From Alnus glutinosa (taxonomy: Eukaryota; Streptophyta; Magnoliopsida; Fagales; Betulaceae), in the NCBI RefSeq assembly GCF_958979055.1, contig NC_084893.1, positions 27,917,487-27,981,486 on the forward strand: DNA of 64,000 nucleotides. Direction: 5' to 3'. This document shows, piece by piece, positions 37,211-49,868 of this stretch. The translations under genes and the position numbers were made by a program. Below the pieces are notes generated by a model. It ran no database searches. It saw nothing but the letters and a program-made list of their open reading frames with translations, and was not told the DNA's origin. Numbering within the stretch: position 1 is the stretch's first letter; every line of letters starts with the position of its first letter.

Positions 37211-39143
37211 TCAATCTCCTTCACTCAGAATTGGGACTATGAGTGGTTTCATCTGTGCAAGACATACAATCGCCCACCTAACACGCAAAACAAGAATATA
37301 TATGTTGATAAAATCACCTTCCCGAGAGGGGAGGGTTCCGACCGAGCGGGAGGTGTCGGATGCAACGCTGCCGATGAAAGTTTCCTTCCCGAGAAGGTGA
37401 GGCCCCGACCGGATGCTCCATTAACCGACAAGCGGTGATGATGACAATACTGATAAAGGAGGGCGGTTAGGTGGCTAAATCCCCGAAAATCTGGGATTTA
37501 CTGGAGTCCCATGCTCCGTCATTAAAGAGCCCACCTGCCCATCACTGTCAAGAGTGTACCTAGGTCCTGTTTACGCGCAGGGAATCACTGTTCCCTAAAA
37601 GCTGGGATATTCCTACCTAACCCTGAGGACAACTGCCTATAAATAAGAAGACCCAGGTATTAAGTTTTTTTGGATACAAGTTCTGAACTCTCTCTCTCTC
37701 TCTCTCTCTTTCTCTCTAAAGTATTTCATCTAACTTGGGCGTCGGAGGAGGACCGCTGGGGAAACCCACAGTGCGTCCTTTGTCTTTGTAGGTCAGTCGG
37801 TCATATCCACCTACTGTAGTTTCTGCGTCACCGGCCGGAATCAGCATCAACAATATATACATTACGACGAAGAAGCAACTACACATAAACAAGAACATGA
37901 ACATTTCTCAAATTAGAATTGAGAGATTAAAAACAGGTTCTTAGTGTCTTCAACAAGAAAAGAGAATGATATCTTATTGCCTTGATCAAATGGATTTGGA
38001 TCAGGTGCCGTAAAAAAACACTATAGCATATCTTCTGTAATTTTTTCAATAATCCAGATTTAACTTTCCTCTCTTGTCTTTTTCATAAAAAAATTAAAAT
38101 CAAATATGTACCATTTAAAAAACTACATAACATGTGCTAGCTGTTGCCTTTTTACAGCACCTAAGATAAACCCTGATCAAATATCCCTTCTTTATCCTAG
38201 TAAATTGTGCTGGAGGGGTTGGCTTATGATGCTAAATGGACATCAATGCACATGATGCTAAATGGACATCAATGCACATGATGCTAAAGGAACGAGACCC
38301 ATGTCTATTAATCCTATCCACCAACTTGTTATTGTTATGCCCTTAGTAGAGCTGGGGTTAGGCTATGACTCAACCTGTCCTGTGAAGGCATCTGCGGTTC
38401 CTACAGTCTAAGCCCCTCCTACCGGGTTTCCGGGAAAAAGGGGTGCTATTATGGTCATATCCAAGTAGAGAGTTCTAACATCTGGTCTCCACGCTTTTTG
38501 AGTAGAAAAAAAAAATGATGTGTGCATGAAGTGCTACCTAAATACAAGACAATAAATGTCTTGAATTTTACATACCACATCAAATTAGATGGACTTCTGA
38601 TGTTTGAATCTCTAGTGATAGCTGATGAAAAGAAAAACATGCAAATTAAACATGCACTTACATCATCCAACAACAGACTGTTGCTGTATTAACCAATGTT
38701 AGGTGGAAGCTGCAATGAAAAGAGCAGATTAGGCCATTTTGCACATTATCAGAAGAACATAAGATGATTGAAAGTAGATACACACAAAAGTTTCAAAAGG
38801 AATAAAGAAAATAATACATTAACATGCGCTGTTTTCATGAACATTTCAATTAAATCTAAAATGCCCCCATTACCATATTTACTCAAACCACCATCAGTTG
38901 GTATTTCATTATCATCTGACTAGTGCAGATAATTTGAGATACCTAGATTTTATCAATACCCACCCAAACACAAAAAGTTGAGAATAGATACAAACATGAC
39001 CTCAATAAAATAACATAAAAATGGATTGGATTGCGAGAAACGCACAAATTAGTGGAGGGTCCTCTGTTGCAGCAAATTCTGCTGCTCAGAGACGCAATGA
39101 TCCCAATCACTGCGAAAACTAGGGTTGTCCCCAAGAACCCCAT
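37211..39143 (-). CDS. VHA-e1: V-type proton ATPase subunit e (VMA9/VHA-e)
   Basis: Three exons (39046-39143, 38662-38709, 37211-37277) give exactly 70 aa, the length of plant VHA-e. The protein starts MGFLGTTLVFAVIGIIASL and carries ICCNRGPSTN, then TVCCWMMWAIVCLAQMKPLI and VPILSEGD at the end. There are two membrane spans (about residues 4-22 and 34-54) separated by a short Cys/Arg loop. Subunit e is a small hydrophobic part of the V0 sector, needed for assembly of the vacuolar or Golgi proton pump. Junctions are ATTT/GTGCGT, GATGAT/GTAAGT and TTAG/GTGG. The gene was found only by exon joining because each exon is tiny. Intron 2 holds a solo LTR. The gene sits inside unit 1 of the tandem array and is missing from units 2 and 3. 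Confidence 0.92.
37303..37852 (+). mobile_element. Solo LTR fossil
   Basis: This 550-bp block starts TGTTGATAAAATC and ends GCATCAACA. Perfect 5-bp target duplications (ATATA) lie on both sides. A TATA-like TATAAATAAG lies at about 37638, followed by a CT-repeat leader. No internal region or second LTR is present, so recombination between LTRs probably removed the rest. The family is uncertain, probably Ty3/gypsy. It lies in intron 2 of the subunit e gene. Confidence 0.85.
38228..38290. repeat. 26-bp minisatellite, about 2.4 copies
   Basis: The unit GATGCTAAATGGACATCAAT plus GCACAT is repeated head to tail within intron 2 of the subunit e gene. Confidence 0.85.
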
Positions 39144-40141
39144 GTCGATTTTCTCTTCGACCTCGGAGAGAAAAACCTGTTCCCGCAAGAGAAATTGGGA
39201 ATTTGAATTGGGATTTCGGGTTTAACCGAGTATGAGATCACACCGAGAAGGAAACACTACTGTTTGGTTACCGAGAAGATATGTGCATAGAAGAGGAGAA
39301 GCAAAATTGGGCCCAACAGCCTTTTGTGGCCCAAGGCCCTAACTCAAAGTTTGCGATATCAATTTGGGCCTGGCTTGATGAGTCCGAAAGTTCATGTTCA
39401 GCCCAAACTTATGACCCAAAAAGAAAATTACCAAAAAATTCGATCCTTTTACGTTTAAATTTTCCCGAAGAAATTACTACCATTTTTTTTTAAAATTTTT
39501 TTTATATAATTTTCTAGCATTACTAATTATGGAGCTCCCTTCGTACTGTATGAATAGAGAATTGATTTTCTCCCAAAAAAAAAAAAAAAAAAAAAAACTA
39601 ATTTGATGGAATTTGGATTCTCTCCATTTAGTAATTATAAAGCAGGGAATAGTTATTTTTTCATATTTTCTGTTCCTGACTTGATAGTTGATTTGGCCAC
39701 GTGTTGTTTTTTAATTGAATATGACATGACCTTATGAACACGTGTCATTTAACCTCGTTAAAATTTAATCGAAGAAAATGAAGAGAATTATTTGATAACG
39801 GTTTGAACCATACAGAATGATTTGATAAAACTCTATGTGGTAAATATAAATAACAAATAATTTTATGGTCCTAAACTTTCGTTTGAAATTTAATGAAAAT
39901 TGTCGCCAAACCACCCTCAAGTGTCTGGGGGTCTTTCGGGTACTGTCTCTAGCCAATTTTGAGGTGGTCGGATCACCCCATAGAATTTTTTATCATATGG
40001 AGTTTTAAATCGCTTCTTAAATTTTAGAGAATTTATTGCAAATTGATACATCTAGGTAGACTAATTTTACATTTTTCTAACATTCTAAATTTTTATAATT
40101 TTTAGAAGAAAGATACTATAGGTGGGAATGTTTGGGTTGGC

Positions 40142-40427
40142 TATTAAATTACCACTTATCCCAAAAGTTTAAGCTGATAGGAAGAGGTAATTTAATCATT
40201 TAATCAATACTATAACATTCCTCTTCATGTGTGAGTTCAAACTCCATTTTTAATAGGTGATGCCTAACGACACATGAAATATTTAATTGAAATGAGAAGG
40301 AAATAATGGAATCAAGGTTCGAACTCAAGACCTTCAACTCTGATACCATGTTAAATTACCACTTATTTCAAAAGTTTAAACTTATAAAAAAAAATATAAA
40401 TTTAATAATTTAATCAATACTTTAATA
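40142..40427 (-). mobile_element. Small TRIM-like LTR fossil, unit 1
   Basis: Direct terminal repeats of about 75 bp (starting TTAAATTACCACTTAT at 40144 and 40351) flank about 135 bp. On the minus strand the inner edge of the repeat is followed by TGGTATCAGAG, the initiator-Met primer site. There is no coding capacity. The same element occupies the same site in units 2 and 3. Confidence 0.7.
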
Positions 40428-43400
40428 GTAACAACATCTTAATAGGAAATGGATTTAGAGTTTACATAGCGCATGGAGGTTGTTAGCGGCGGCTAATGCT
40501 AGGCTTGGGGGTAAATCTGATGAGGGAAATATGAGGATGGTGCTGTTAGTTGGACTGGCCTGCTCTCATCGGCCTGACCCATTGGCTAGACCCACAATGA
40601 GGGGCGTGGTTGAGATGGAGATTTATAGGTCGAGAAGAAAATGATGATTTGGTTTCATAGTGAACATATATATATTTTAAAAGATTATTTTAATAAAATA
40701 AAATAAAAAATTAGACATTAGCCATTTTGCATAGAAATATAGATAAGCCACTGATGATGCTCTCTCTTACCCCCACCTACAATTTAGGTATCACTCATGA
40801 CTTGTTATCAATCATAGCTACACATCAACGTTAAAATAAAATAAAATAAAATCGATGTTTTTCAGTCATTGGAGTTGTCATTTATAATTAGAGCACTAGT
40901 AACAATTTTCTTTAAATATTTTTTAAATTTATAGAATTAAACTATTTTTTGTTTTTTTATTTAAATAAACTCCATAATATATAACTTTTCTTATAATTTT
41001 TTTTCTATAGCATTTAAATATTTTTTAAATAAATATTAAAAAAAAAAGAACCAAAAATATAATGAGAGTTAAGAAAGCTACTCCTATTATTCTATAAGGA
41101 CAATAAAAATGATGTAAGATGAGACGTAATCATGCCAAGGCTCAAACAAAGAACATGGTCCGGAGTCAAACTTTGGGGAAAGTGTCCAATTTTTTTTTGT
41201 GTCCCAATGACTCAAGACGTGTGCAAGATGAGTACAAGGCTATTTAATTTGGTTATATTTTGCTAGTTATATTTTTACTTTAAAAATTAGGGAGCTGCTA
41301 TCCTATTAAATTCTAATTGGGTGAGCATTACAGCTCACGCACGAAACGTAAATATATAAAAAACACTTTTGATAAGACGCAACTTTTGAAATGTAGGTCA
41401 TTTGAAAAAGAAATAATATTTAAATAGATAAAATAAAGAGTGAGGTGTAGTAATTATTTTGAAAAAATGAGTAGTTAAAAAAACAAGATGAATTATTTTT
41501 TTTATTTATTTTTAACTAAAATGAAGAAAAGTTTGCTAAGCAATGTGAATGCTGGTAAATTTTCAAGTTTATTTGGACTTTGGAAGACACGACGAAGAGA
41601 TCGAAAAGGAAAGGACTAAAAATGGGCTCCATTTCTTAACTTTTAATATTGTCTTCGTTTTTTATACGTTGAAAAGCCAAAGGAAGCTGGTAAAACGACC
41701 AGTCAGCAAAGAAGGAAAAATAGCTCATCACTATTTTCTTCTTCCGAATTAAAAGACCTTATCAGTACTTGATGTGCATGCCATGAAGATGAAGTAGATA
41801 AATAACTGTAAGAGTTCTATCAGATGTATTATTTCCTTGATAACATTTTTTTTTTAATAAATTAAAGTGATAAAATATGTCTTGCGTCTTACCATGTCAG
41901 TAACTAAATAATTAAACTAATTTATAAGCTAATAAACATGTCGATTTGTCTTAATTAAAACTCTAGTTATAGTAAAAAAAATAATTACAAAGAATTGAAT
42001 CATAAGATATTGAGACCTCAATTAAAGAAAAAGGAAGAGAAAAATGAAAAGTCACATTAATGACACTCCTAGAGAAATAACTAAACTCATAATTGATCGC
42101 CTAAACTTAAAATCAACATGCCAGTTAATTAAGTTTGCTCATTAAAATAATGTTTGAAATATAGTAAAATTTGTTTTGAACAAAATTAATTAAATTTTAC
42201 ATAAAAAAGAATCACATGTCGCTTAACACAAACTATGTCATTCGTGTGTACGTTGAAACTAAATGTTTGTAGCATAGATGAATTTTAGTATTTTTTCTTT
42301 TTTTTTAAAAAAAAGAAAAGAAAAGAAAACAAGAAAAATAATTTTTAAATAAAAAAATATTAATTTTATTTAGTTAATATTTATATATAAAAAATAACTT
42401 AATTTAAATTAAATTTATCACCTTAAACCTTAAAATCTATTAAGCATCCCACTATCTAACATCATGACGTTGATACCATATATATTTTTTTTTTTGGCAT
42501 CGATATGAACTTCTATTTGCATCCAAGCATGTGGACCATAGTTTTAACTTTTATTTAACTATGTTGGCATACGGTCTTCTTTGCTTCTTGTCATATTTAA
42601 TTGTTGTTAGTCCTTCCTACATCCATATAGGATCTCGGGCTAGCTTAATTCGAATTTTGAAGATAAAAATATGGATTAGTTTCATCCATAACGTACCGTT
42701 AAAACATTAAAGAAATCAAGAAATTATATATATATAATGGTTACTAGATCTTACAATATCAACTTCATAAAATATTATTTAAAAAAAAAAAAAAAAAAAC
42801 TTCATAAAATATTTATAAGATATTTATCTGATAAGTAGAATTTTACATTGTACGCATTGAGTTGAGACTTGAGAGTCATCCCTAAATTTTATCCTTAAGA
42901 AAATAGATCTAAAAAAAAGAGTGAGCAGATTTACTTCCTTCTTCGCTCTATTTTTATTTCTACTCTCATTTTTATTCTTATTTTTTCTTTTACTTTTAAG
43001 TGTTATCTAACCAAAATCAGTAAAAAGTATAGGCATTTAATGTTACGGACAATAAATGATGTCAGATGGTACGTAATTGATCACGCCAACACTCTGAAAC
43101 AAAAGAACTCGTGACAAATGACATATAACGTCCCGTTTCTAAGCACCCGGACCTGGATATATAATGGTTCCCGATTCTACTATCATTCATGTCAGTGGCC
43201 CAAGTTTGATAAACGTGGTCCAAGAATTTTTATTTATTTGTTTATTTATTTTTAAGTAATAAATGTGATTCAGGTGAGAAAAAGTAGAAAGAAGTTGTAA
43301 TTTTTTTTTTTTAATGGGAATATTAAGAAATTTTGTTTGTAGTGATTTCTTTTTATTTGAATAATAATAAAAAATAATTAATGTGATATAAAAAATTAAA

Positions 43401-43440
43401 AAAGAATATTCTCAAGTTAATTTTTTTGAAAAAAGTGAAA
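40428..43440. other. Unit 1 spacer
   Basis: AT-rich DNA, collinear with 53.08-55.03 kb as far as about 42.39 kb. The ORF-like stretch 41549-41752 is repeated in unit 2 and looks non-coding. I see no gene. Confidence 0.6.
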
Positions 43441-43474
43441 AAAAAAAAAAAAGAGAGGAGAGGAGAGGGCCAGG

Positions 43475-45146
43475 TAGAGGTGTGCACGGGGCGGGACAGG
43501 ACAGATTTTCATCCTTTTTCGCCCCTGTGAGGGGCGGGTACGTGCGGGGCGGGGAGTGTAGGTTGTGCGGGGCGGGTGGATTCAAACCAAAGCCAAAAAC
43601 AAATCACTAAATTTCTCATTTCATCGATTTTCTTAGGAAACAAACAAATCATAAAAAAAATTATAGCAACAGAGAAACATCAACCTATGGACGATGATGC
43701 AATTCTTGAGCCACAACCGAAGGTCTTGAATCAGCCACACCTGTGAACGAATCAGCCACGTCCGTCGCGCTCTGTATCCGATTCACGAGGCCTATCAAGC
43801 TCTTGTTCTCCATGGTCGCCATTTTGCAAACCCTACAAGAACTAGAAGAAGAAGAAGTGCAGGAGTGAGAAAGATGGAGATGGTCAGACGGAAGAAGAAG
43901 AAGATGAGGAAAATGAAAGAGGCTGCGCAGCATTTTTAATTTTTAATTTTCACGTTTTTTTGTTTATGGAAATTAGGACTGTATGAAAGTGATTTATCAA
44001 ACTTCAAACCAAATGCAAAATGCACCGTTTGGAGTTAGTAGTGACTTACAGCTATAAGTCACTTTGAAACAAACTTCAATCCTCATCTACTGCGTGGTTT
44101 CTAGAGTCTTCCAGCCTCACACCTTTCACAATTTTACCTGTAAGGCTTTCAATAATCGATGAAAACGACTTTCCTTTTCCTTGAAATTCAGGCTTTGTCT
44201 CTTCTTTCTCTTTCGTCTTCTTTTCGCAAATCAAATTATCTCAGCCGCTGTCTTAATAGCCAACATCTCAGCTACTGTCTTCTTCTTGTCCTGCTCAAAG
44301 AATCCAATGCGTGAGTACTGAGTAGTAATGAAGATGAAGAAATGATAACTCATTTCATTTGAAGTGAGGCATGAGTCACATGACTCGTGAGGGACAGCTG
44401 CAGTCGCCGGACAATGGGGTTAGGGTTTTTTAATTTTTAGGTGTTTAGGTTTATGCGGTGCGGGGTGGGGCAGGGCGGGGATTTGGTGTTGAAAAAATTT
44501 TAAACACTGCAAACCCAATAGAGATAGGATTTTGCTTGGTGCCGGTTTTGGTGGACGCTTGGAAATGTTGGAAGAAGCTTAATTCAATCTCAGTGAGTGA
44601 AAAAGATCAAAGATCTTCAACAATGGTGTAAAGAAATTATATAGATGTCGTAAACGTAATTGGTACCAGATTGATAGAAAAGCGACAAACCATAAAGTGA
44701 GATGAGGCAACGCGGCTGCTCATGATATAAAAAGTGATGATGAATTAATTCAATACATTCCCATTTGATTTTTTTATCCGATCCCCAAAACTTCTTTGTG
44801 GCCACACGATCTCTTTTCAGATTTGCTTTTGCAAAAAAAATCACAAACAAATCACTAAATTTCTCATTTCATCGATTTAAGAGGATTAATTGTTAGGGTT
44901 TATTCATCAAAAAAGAAAAGGGGGTTAGGGTTTTTTAATTTTTAGGTGTTTAGGTTTATGCGGTGCGGGGTGAGGCAGGGCGGGGATTTGGTGTTGAAAA
45001 AATTTTAAACTTGCGCCCCGCCCCGCACGATTTGGCAAAAATCCAAATAGTGCCCACAAATATCAATGTGAAAACCAAAAGGAGTGGGGAAGGGTGGTGT
45101 AGTTCATGCAGGGTGGTGCGATTTTGCACGGTTTTGCCCACCCCTA
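43475..45146. mobile_element. hAT-like non-autonomous element with captured host sequence
   Basis: The outer ends are TAGAGGTGTGCACGGGGCGG and, inverted, TAGGGGTGGGCAAAACCGTGC. G-rich GGGGCGGG runs lie inside both ends. No transposase is seen. The inside is a mosaic: an antisense dynamin-like N-terminus (43685-43822), unrecognised DNA, and a 345-bp copy (44505-44850) of sequence found downstream at 46698-47040. A 90-bp element segment is repeated on both sides of that captured block (about 44417-44506 and 44929-45013). No target duplication is convincing. Unit 2 lacks the whole region. Confidence 0.65.
43685..43933 (-). pseudogene. Captured dynamin-related protein (DRP1-like) N-terminal fragment
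   Basis: An ATG at 43822 opens MATMENKSLIGLVNRIQ, close to the N-terminus of plant DRP1C/DRP1E as I remember it (SLIGLVNRIQ is shared). The sequence diverges immediately afterwards, and no GTPase P-loop follows. It is too short to function and lies inside the hAT-like element, so capture of a first-exon fragment is the likely origin. Confidence 0.5.
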
Positions 45147-48100
45147 GAGTGCGGGGTTTATTGAACAGGGCCACTCTTTTTCTTTGATTTTTTTTTTAAT
45201 TTTTTTTTTTTAAAATTTAAGATATAAAATTACTTTTTGCTTGCATATCTAAATACACACTTCACAATATAAACTCTTACCTACCTTTATATTTTTTACA
45301 AAATTTCAACTCAATTTCCAATAAAAGGCAAAGAGATAAGAGATGAAAGAGAAAAAAAAAAAATTTGTATTAAAATAATGGACAGAGAAGCTCTTTTGAT
45401 TTCCTATATATCGGGTAAAACTGTAGCATGCATTCTTTTTATTTTTTATTTATTTATTTATTTTTCTTTATTTTTTATTTTTATAGATACTTTGAAAAAA
45501 AAAAAAGAAAAAAGAAAAAAGGAAAGTAAGAAAACTTGGTGGAAAGATGTTCGCCGCCTCAAGAGGGGAGTCTTTACCACTTACAATAGGAACTAAAGAT
45601 AATGGTGGAGGGTAAATAAGAATGCTACCAGAAAAGAATCTGGTTGCGCCCCAATATGCCACATAATGGGCACAGAAATTTGCATTTTTTACAATTTTTA
45701 TTTTAACTTTCCAAGAGGAATAAGCTGGGATGGACCCTAATGTTCTCAGAATTATAGAAGAAGTCCTCAAATCTTGAGAAACAACAGAATTTTAAAGAGC
45801 TGATAGTACGTACAACTTGTGAATTGAATCACTTTTCAAAATAAAGTGATCTAGTTGTAGGGATGAGTCGGATGACGCCAGTAAAAAATTGTAATTTTTT
45901 CAATGCTTAGAAAATCGATTTGATATCTACATTTGAGTAGTTTTTTAGTGGGACATGTAAAAAGATTTGTATGAAATTTATATAAATACCCAAATAAATG
46001 ATTAGACAGTCTAAAATTTATGAAGACAAATAAGTAAAGTCTAAACAATGTTCCACATATCAAAAAAAAAAATAATAATAAATAAATAAACGATGTTCCA
46101 ATGTGCTGTTCTTAACCATTTGGGGAAAGTAGTTGAAGGACAAAAATTAAACTTTGGAGAAAGATTCTATTATATATTATTTTGTCTCCCAATGACGAAA
46201 GGAGGGACGTGGGCAAGATGAGAATTACAAGTATAGACCTATTTTAGGTTGTGATAATTTTTCAAGTTTATTTCGATTTGGGAAGAAACGACGAAGAGAA
46301 AAAAAAAAAAAACAGGAGTAAAAATAGGTTTTGTCTTCGTTTTTTCTACGTTCCAAAGGAAGTAAACGACCAGTCAGCAAACAAGTCATTAATTGATGGA
46401 TCGATGTGCCATGGCCCGGCCATTAAGTAAAGTGAGATCGACGATAGATCCAGACTCTTTATTTGACTTATAATAGTTATATTAATTATTACGAGTCATT
46501 TTATTTTTTAATAAATGTTTTAAAATAGAGTAAAACTCTTACATATATAGAAAATTTTGCTGTAGTGAATATAATTCAAGTATTTATTTATTTACTTAAT
46601 TATTATTATTTCGCTCCCTTCCCTCTCATGATTCTCACATTCCTCTCTAGAAATTCTCTTTGCTCTAAAACTCTCTGAGAAAATCCCAAAATCGATCAAA
46701 CACTGCAAACCCAATAGAGATAGGATTTTGCTTGGTGCCGGTTTTGGTGGACGCTTGGAAATGTTGGAAGAAGCTTAATTCAATCTCAGTGAGTGAAAAA
46801 GATCAAAGATCTTCCACAATGGTGTAAAGAAATTATATAGATGTCGTAAACGTAATTGGTACCAGATTGATAGAAAAGCGACAAACCATAAAGTGAGATG
46901 AGGCAACGCGGCTGCTCATGATATAAAAAGTGATGATGAATTAATTCAATTCATTCCCATTTGATTTTTTTATCCGATCCCCAAAACTTCTTTGTGGCCA
47001 CACGATATCTTTTCAGATTTGCTTTTGCAAAAAAATCAAACCGGTATTATCCATTTCAAACCTATTGTCGGTGGTTTTGATTACTGTATATGCCACCAGA
47101 ACATTCCGTGCCTACTATTCTGTCGTTTTTCTTAAGAGTTGGGTCAGTGGAGTTAAAGCATCATCCAGGAAGATAATATATATATATATATATATATATA
47201 GTCGATATAAAATGAGTGGGATGAATGGTTTGAAGAATAGCATTAATTAATCTGGTAATTCAGTTTGTGACTAGCGCGCCTATAATTCATTGAATAAGTT
47301 GCAATCATAGAGTTAAAATATTCTGATAAAAAAATGATAATTAATTGATCAGCTTTAAGAGTCAAGACAGATATAAACGCAAAAACTAAACGTATTAAAT
47401 GTAGGTTATGCAACCCCTAATGCCATTATATAAGATGATAATTAGAACATTTATAAAGCTAGCTTGAATATTTGCACTTAAAAGTTTGTGAAAATTGAAT
47501 TTATATATTAGTATGAAGACAACTATATTTAATTTGGCAATTCCTTCTTTATATCTATTCATAAGTACGTAAAAATATTAATTTAAATAATTAATTAATT
47601 ATTATTTTTTATCTGCTTAAATGTTTTAGCTAGCTAGCTAAAAGCATCATTTGCTAAGCCTAATCAACAAATGATATGGCTTAGGTGCTGTAAAAGAGAA
47701 ATTACACAATTTTTTTTTAATAAAAAAAAAACTAGAGTTAATTTCACTCTCTTTTTTCATTAAGACAAATAAATAAATAAATAAATTTAGACCGTTAAAA
47801 TCCTATAGTTCTTTTTAAACCACCTCATCATGCAAAGGCTTTCATTAGGAATGAAGACAGGCTAAAGTGAATATTAATGCTAGAAGTTTCTTTTGCGTTG
47901 CTTTTGCATGTATTCTTTAAAAATGATGCGCCTTATAAAATCATCAATAAATTTATGATTAATCACTATTAAATTTTGATCACATAATAATTTTAAAAGT
48001 CGCTTTACTTTTAGAAGGATATAAAAGTAACGCATGTTGAACTTCTAAACTTTCTTTTTTATTTTTTATTTTTTTTATTTTTATATAGATACGTTACAAA

Positions 48101-48570
48101 TAGCAACTAAGTAATTTAAAAGGAAAGCAACAGTATTCGTAGGATCAGTGCCCCTGACAAAAGGAATAGGAGGTAAATGAAAACCAAAGGAGATGAAAAT
48201 GCTACTAAAATTAAATCTAACTGCGGTCCAATATACCGCATAATAAGCACCGAAATTTACGCTTCTAAACCTTAACTACGTACTAGTTAAAGTGATATGG
48301 ATGGGTACATCCTTTTCAGTAGCGATTGGCCACGTACCATGCATATCTGCACGAGTTTCAATCTTAGACGAAACCCGACTTTGTATAAAGACAACATTAA
48401 TGGTATTATACAGATCAGATCCAATTCACATATTTTTGTGTAATCAATATTTCCTTTTGGTAAATGAAATATTCATCACATTGCACAGTACTGATCCTAT
48501 CAGTATCATAAAAAACAAGGAAACTTTTGCCACCTACCAGCTTACCTCTCTCTCTCGATCTCTAAAGACT
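45147..48570. other. Unit 1 spacer upstream of Gly/His-rich gene A
   Basis: From about 45.97 kb this is collinear with unit 2 (55.04-59.09 kb). 46698-47040 is the source-like partner of the captured block in the hAT-like element. A TA repeat lies at 47177-47200. No coding signal is seen. Confidence 0.6.
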
Positions 48571-48574
48571 CGTC

Positions 48575-48582
48575 TATAAATA
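48575..48582 (+). promoter_or_regulatory. TATA box of Gly/His-rich gene A
   Basis: TATAAATA lies 77 bp before the ATG, after a CT-rich stretch. The same box, in the same context, precedes gene B. Confidence 0.75.
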
Positions 48583-48658
48583 AGGAGAGCCACAATGCAG
48601 TAACTCATCCTTCACTGGTACGTGCATTGTCTCCAGTCCTCTTGTTGTTGACAGAAAA

Positions 48659-49543
48659 ATGGGTTACTCAAAAACTTTTCTTCTCCTTGGTCTTGTCTTT
48701 GCTGTTGTGCTTCTCATCTCCACTGACGTATCAGCCCGTGAGCTTGCTGAGGCCGCTCAAACCGGTGAGTTTCTTTACTTTCTTGAGTTAAATATATATG
48801 CCCTCTAGCTTGTTATTCTAAAGTACTTGGTGTTTTAGGCTCGTCTCAAAGGTGCACATCATTGAAATTAATGCCCTTTAAACCCTGCACGTACAAACGT
48901 TAATTAACTTGTCGTGAAAACTTAAACTTGCATAATTGCAAGCGAGGCTCGTTGTAGCAATTACCATAGACTGCCAATAACCCTCTCCAACATGGTCCAT
49001 ATATAATAACGACATTTATTTTACAAAAATAGGGATCGAACATCATTTTTACTTGTTTCATGAGGTTTATGTAAGCACTCACGTTTTAGAAATGCATTAA
49101 TTTCCAATATAATTATAGTTTACCTTAGCCATGCATGTACGTTGTGACTTAACTTGTTCAACTCAATTTTTTTTGTTTTTTTTATAGAAGAAAATGTCCA
49201 AACTGACGCTGTGGAGGAGGCCAAGTATGGGCATGGGGGATATGGACATGGCGGTGGACATGGTGGTGGACATGGGGGATATGGACATGGCGGACATGGT
49301 GGATATGGACATGGTGGTCATGGTGGACATGGTCCCCCAGGTCATGGTGGTAATGTCCAAACTGACGCGGTGGAGGAGGCCAAGTATGGGTATGGGGGAG
49401 GTGGATATGGCGGTGGACATGGTGGACATGGTGGACATGGCGGACATGGTGGACATGGTGGACATGGCGGAGGAGGACATGGTGGACATCATCCCCCTGC
49501 AGGACACGGTGGTGCTGGCGAAACAGAAACCAACCAAAATTAG
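48659..49543 (+). CDS. Secreted glycine/histidine-rich protein, copy A
   Basis: Two exons (48659-48764, 49188-49543) give 153 aa. Residues 1-26 are a clear signal peptide (MGYSKTFLLLGLVFAVVLL, with a VSA cleavage site), then RELAEAAQTEEN. The mature part is two copies of a module: an acidic NVQTDAVEEAKYG segment followed by GGHGGYGHGG-type repeats. The second module ends HHPPAGHGGAGETETNQN. About one residue in five is His. There are no Cys residues in the mature part. Similar Gly/His-rich proteins (agNt84, ag164) have been described from Alnus nodules and proposed to bind metal ions; my link to them is from composition and N-terminus, not a search. The start is the only ATG after the TATA box. 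A near-identical paralogue lies 10.5 kb downstream. Confidence 0.85.
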
Positions 49544-49832
49544 ACAAGTCCTTGGTCGGCCTATGCTATCTCTATGCATGTGGGTGTCGAAGTAATATGT
49601 AGCTTATCCAAGTTTGTATGCCAATAATTAAGGTCGCACTGGTTGTGTAGCTTATAAAGTACTCTCAACCACGTACAGCAGCTGAATAAGCCTTATCTTT
49701 CTACTCTTTTCTTCATGTTTCTGGTTTTTCATGTATTACAATGTGCTTAATTGAACTTGAAGGTGTGAAATCCGCACTATGGTGTCTCTCTGCCTATTTA
49801 TTTATTTTTCTTTTTATTTTTTCTTTTCTCTT

Positions 49833-49868
<36 letters not shown>

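Noticed and set aside
49163-49595. Long open frames on the other strand and in other frames across Gly/His-rich gene A (HVHHV- and STMSTM-like proteins)
   Set aside because: They come from the GGTGGACAT-type repeat, which has no stop in several frames. The same appears in gene B, and there is no signal peptide, splice or promoter support.
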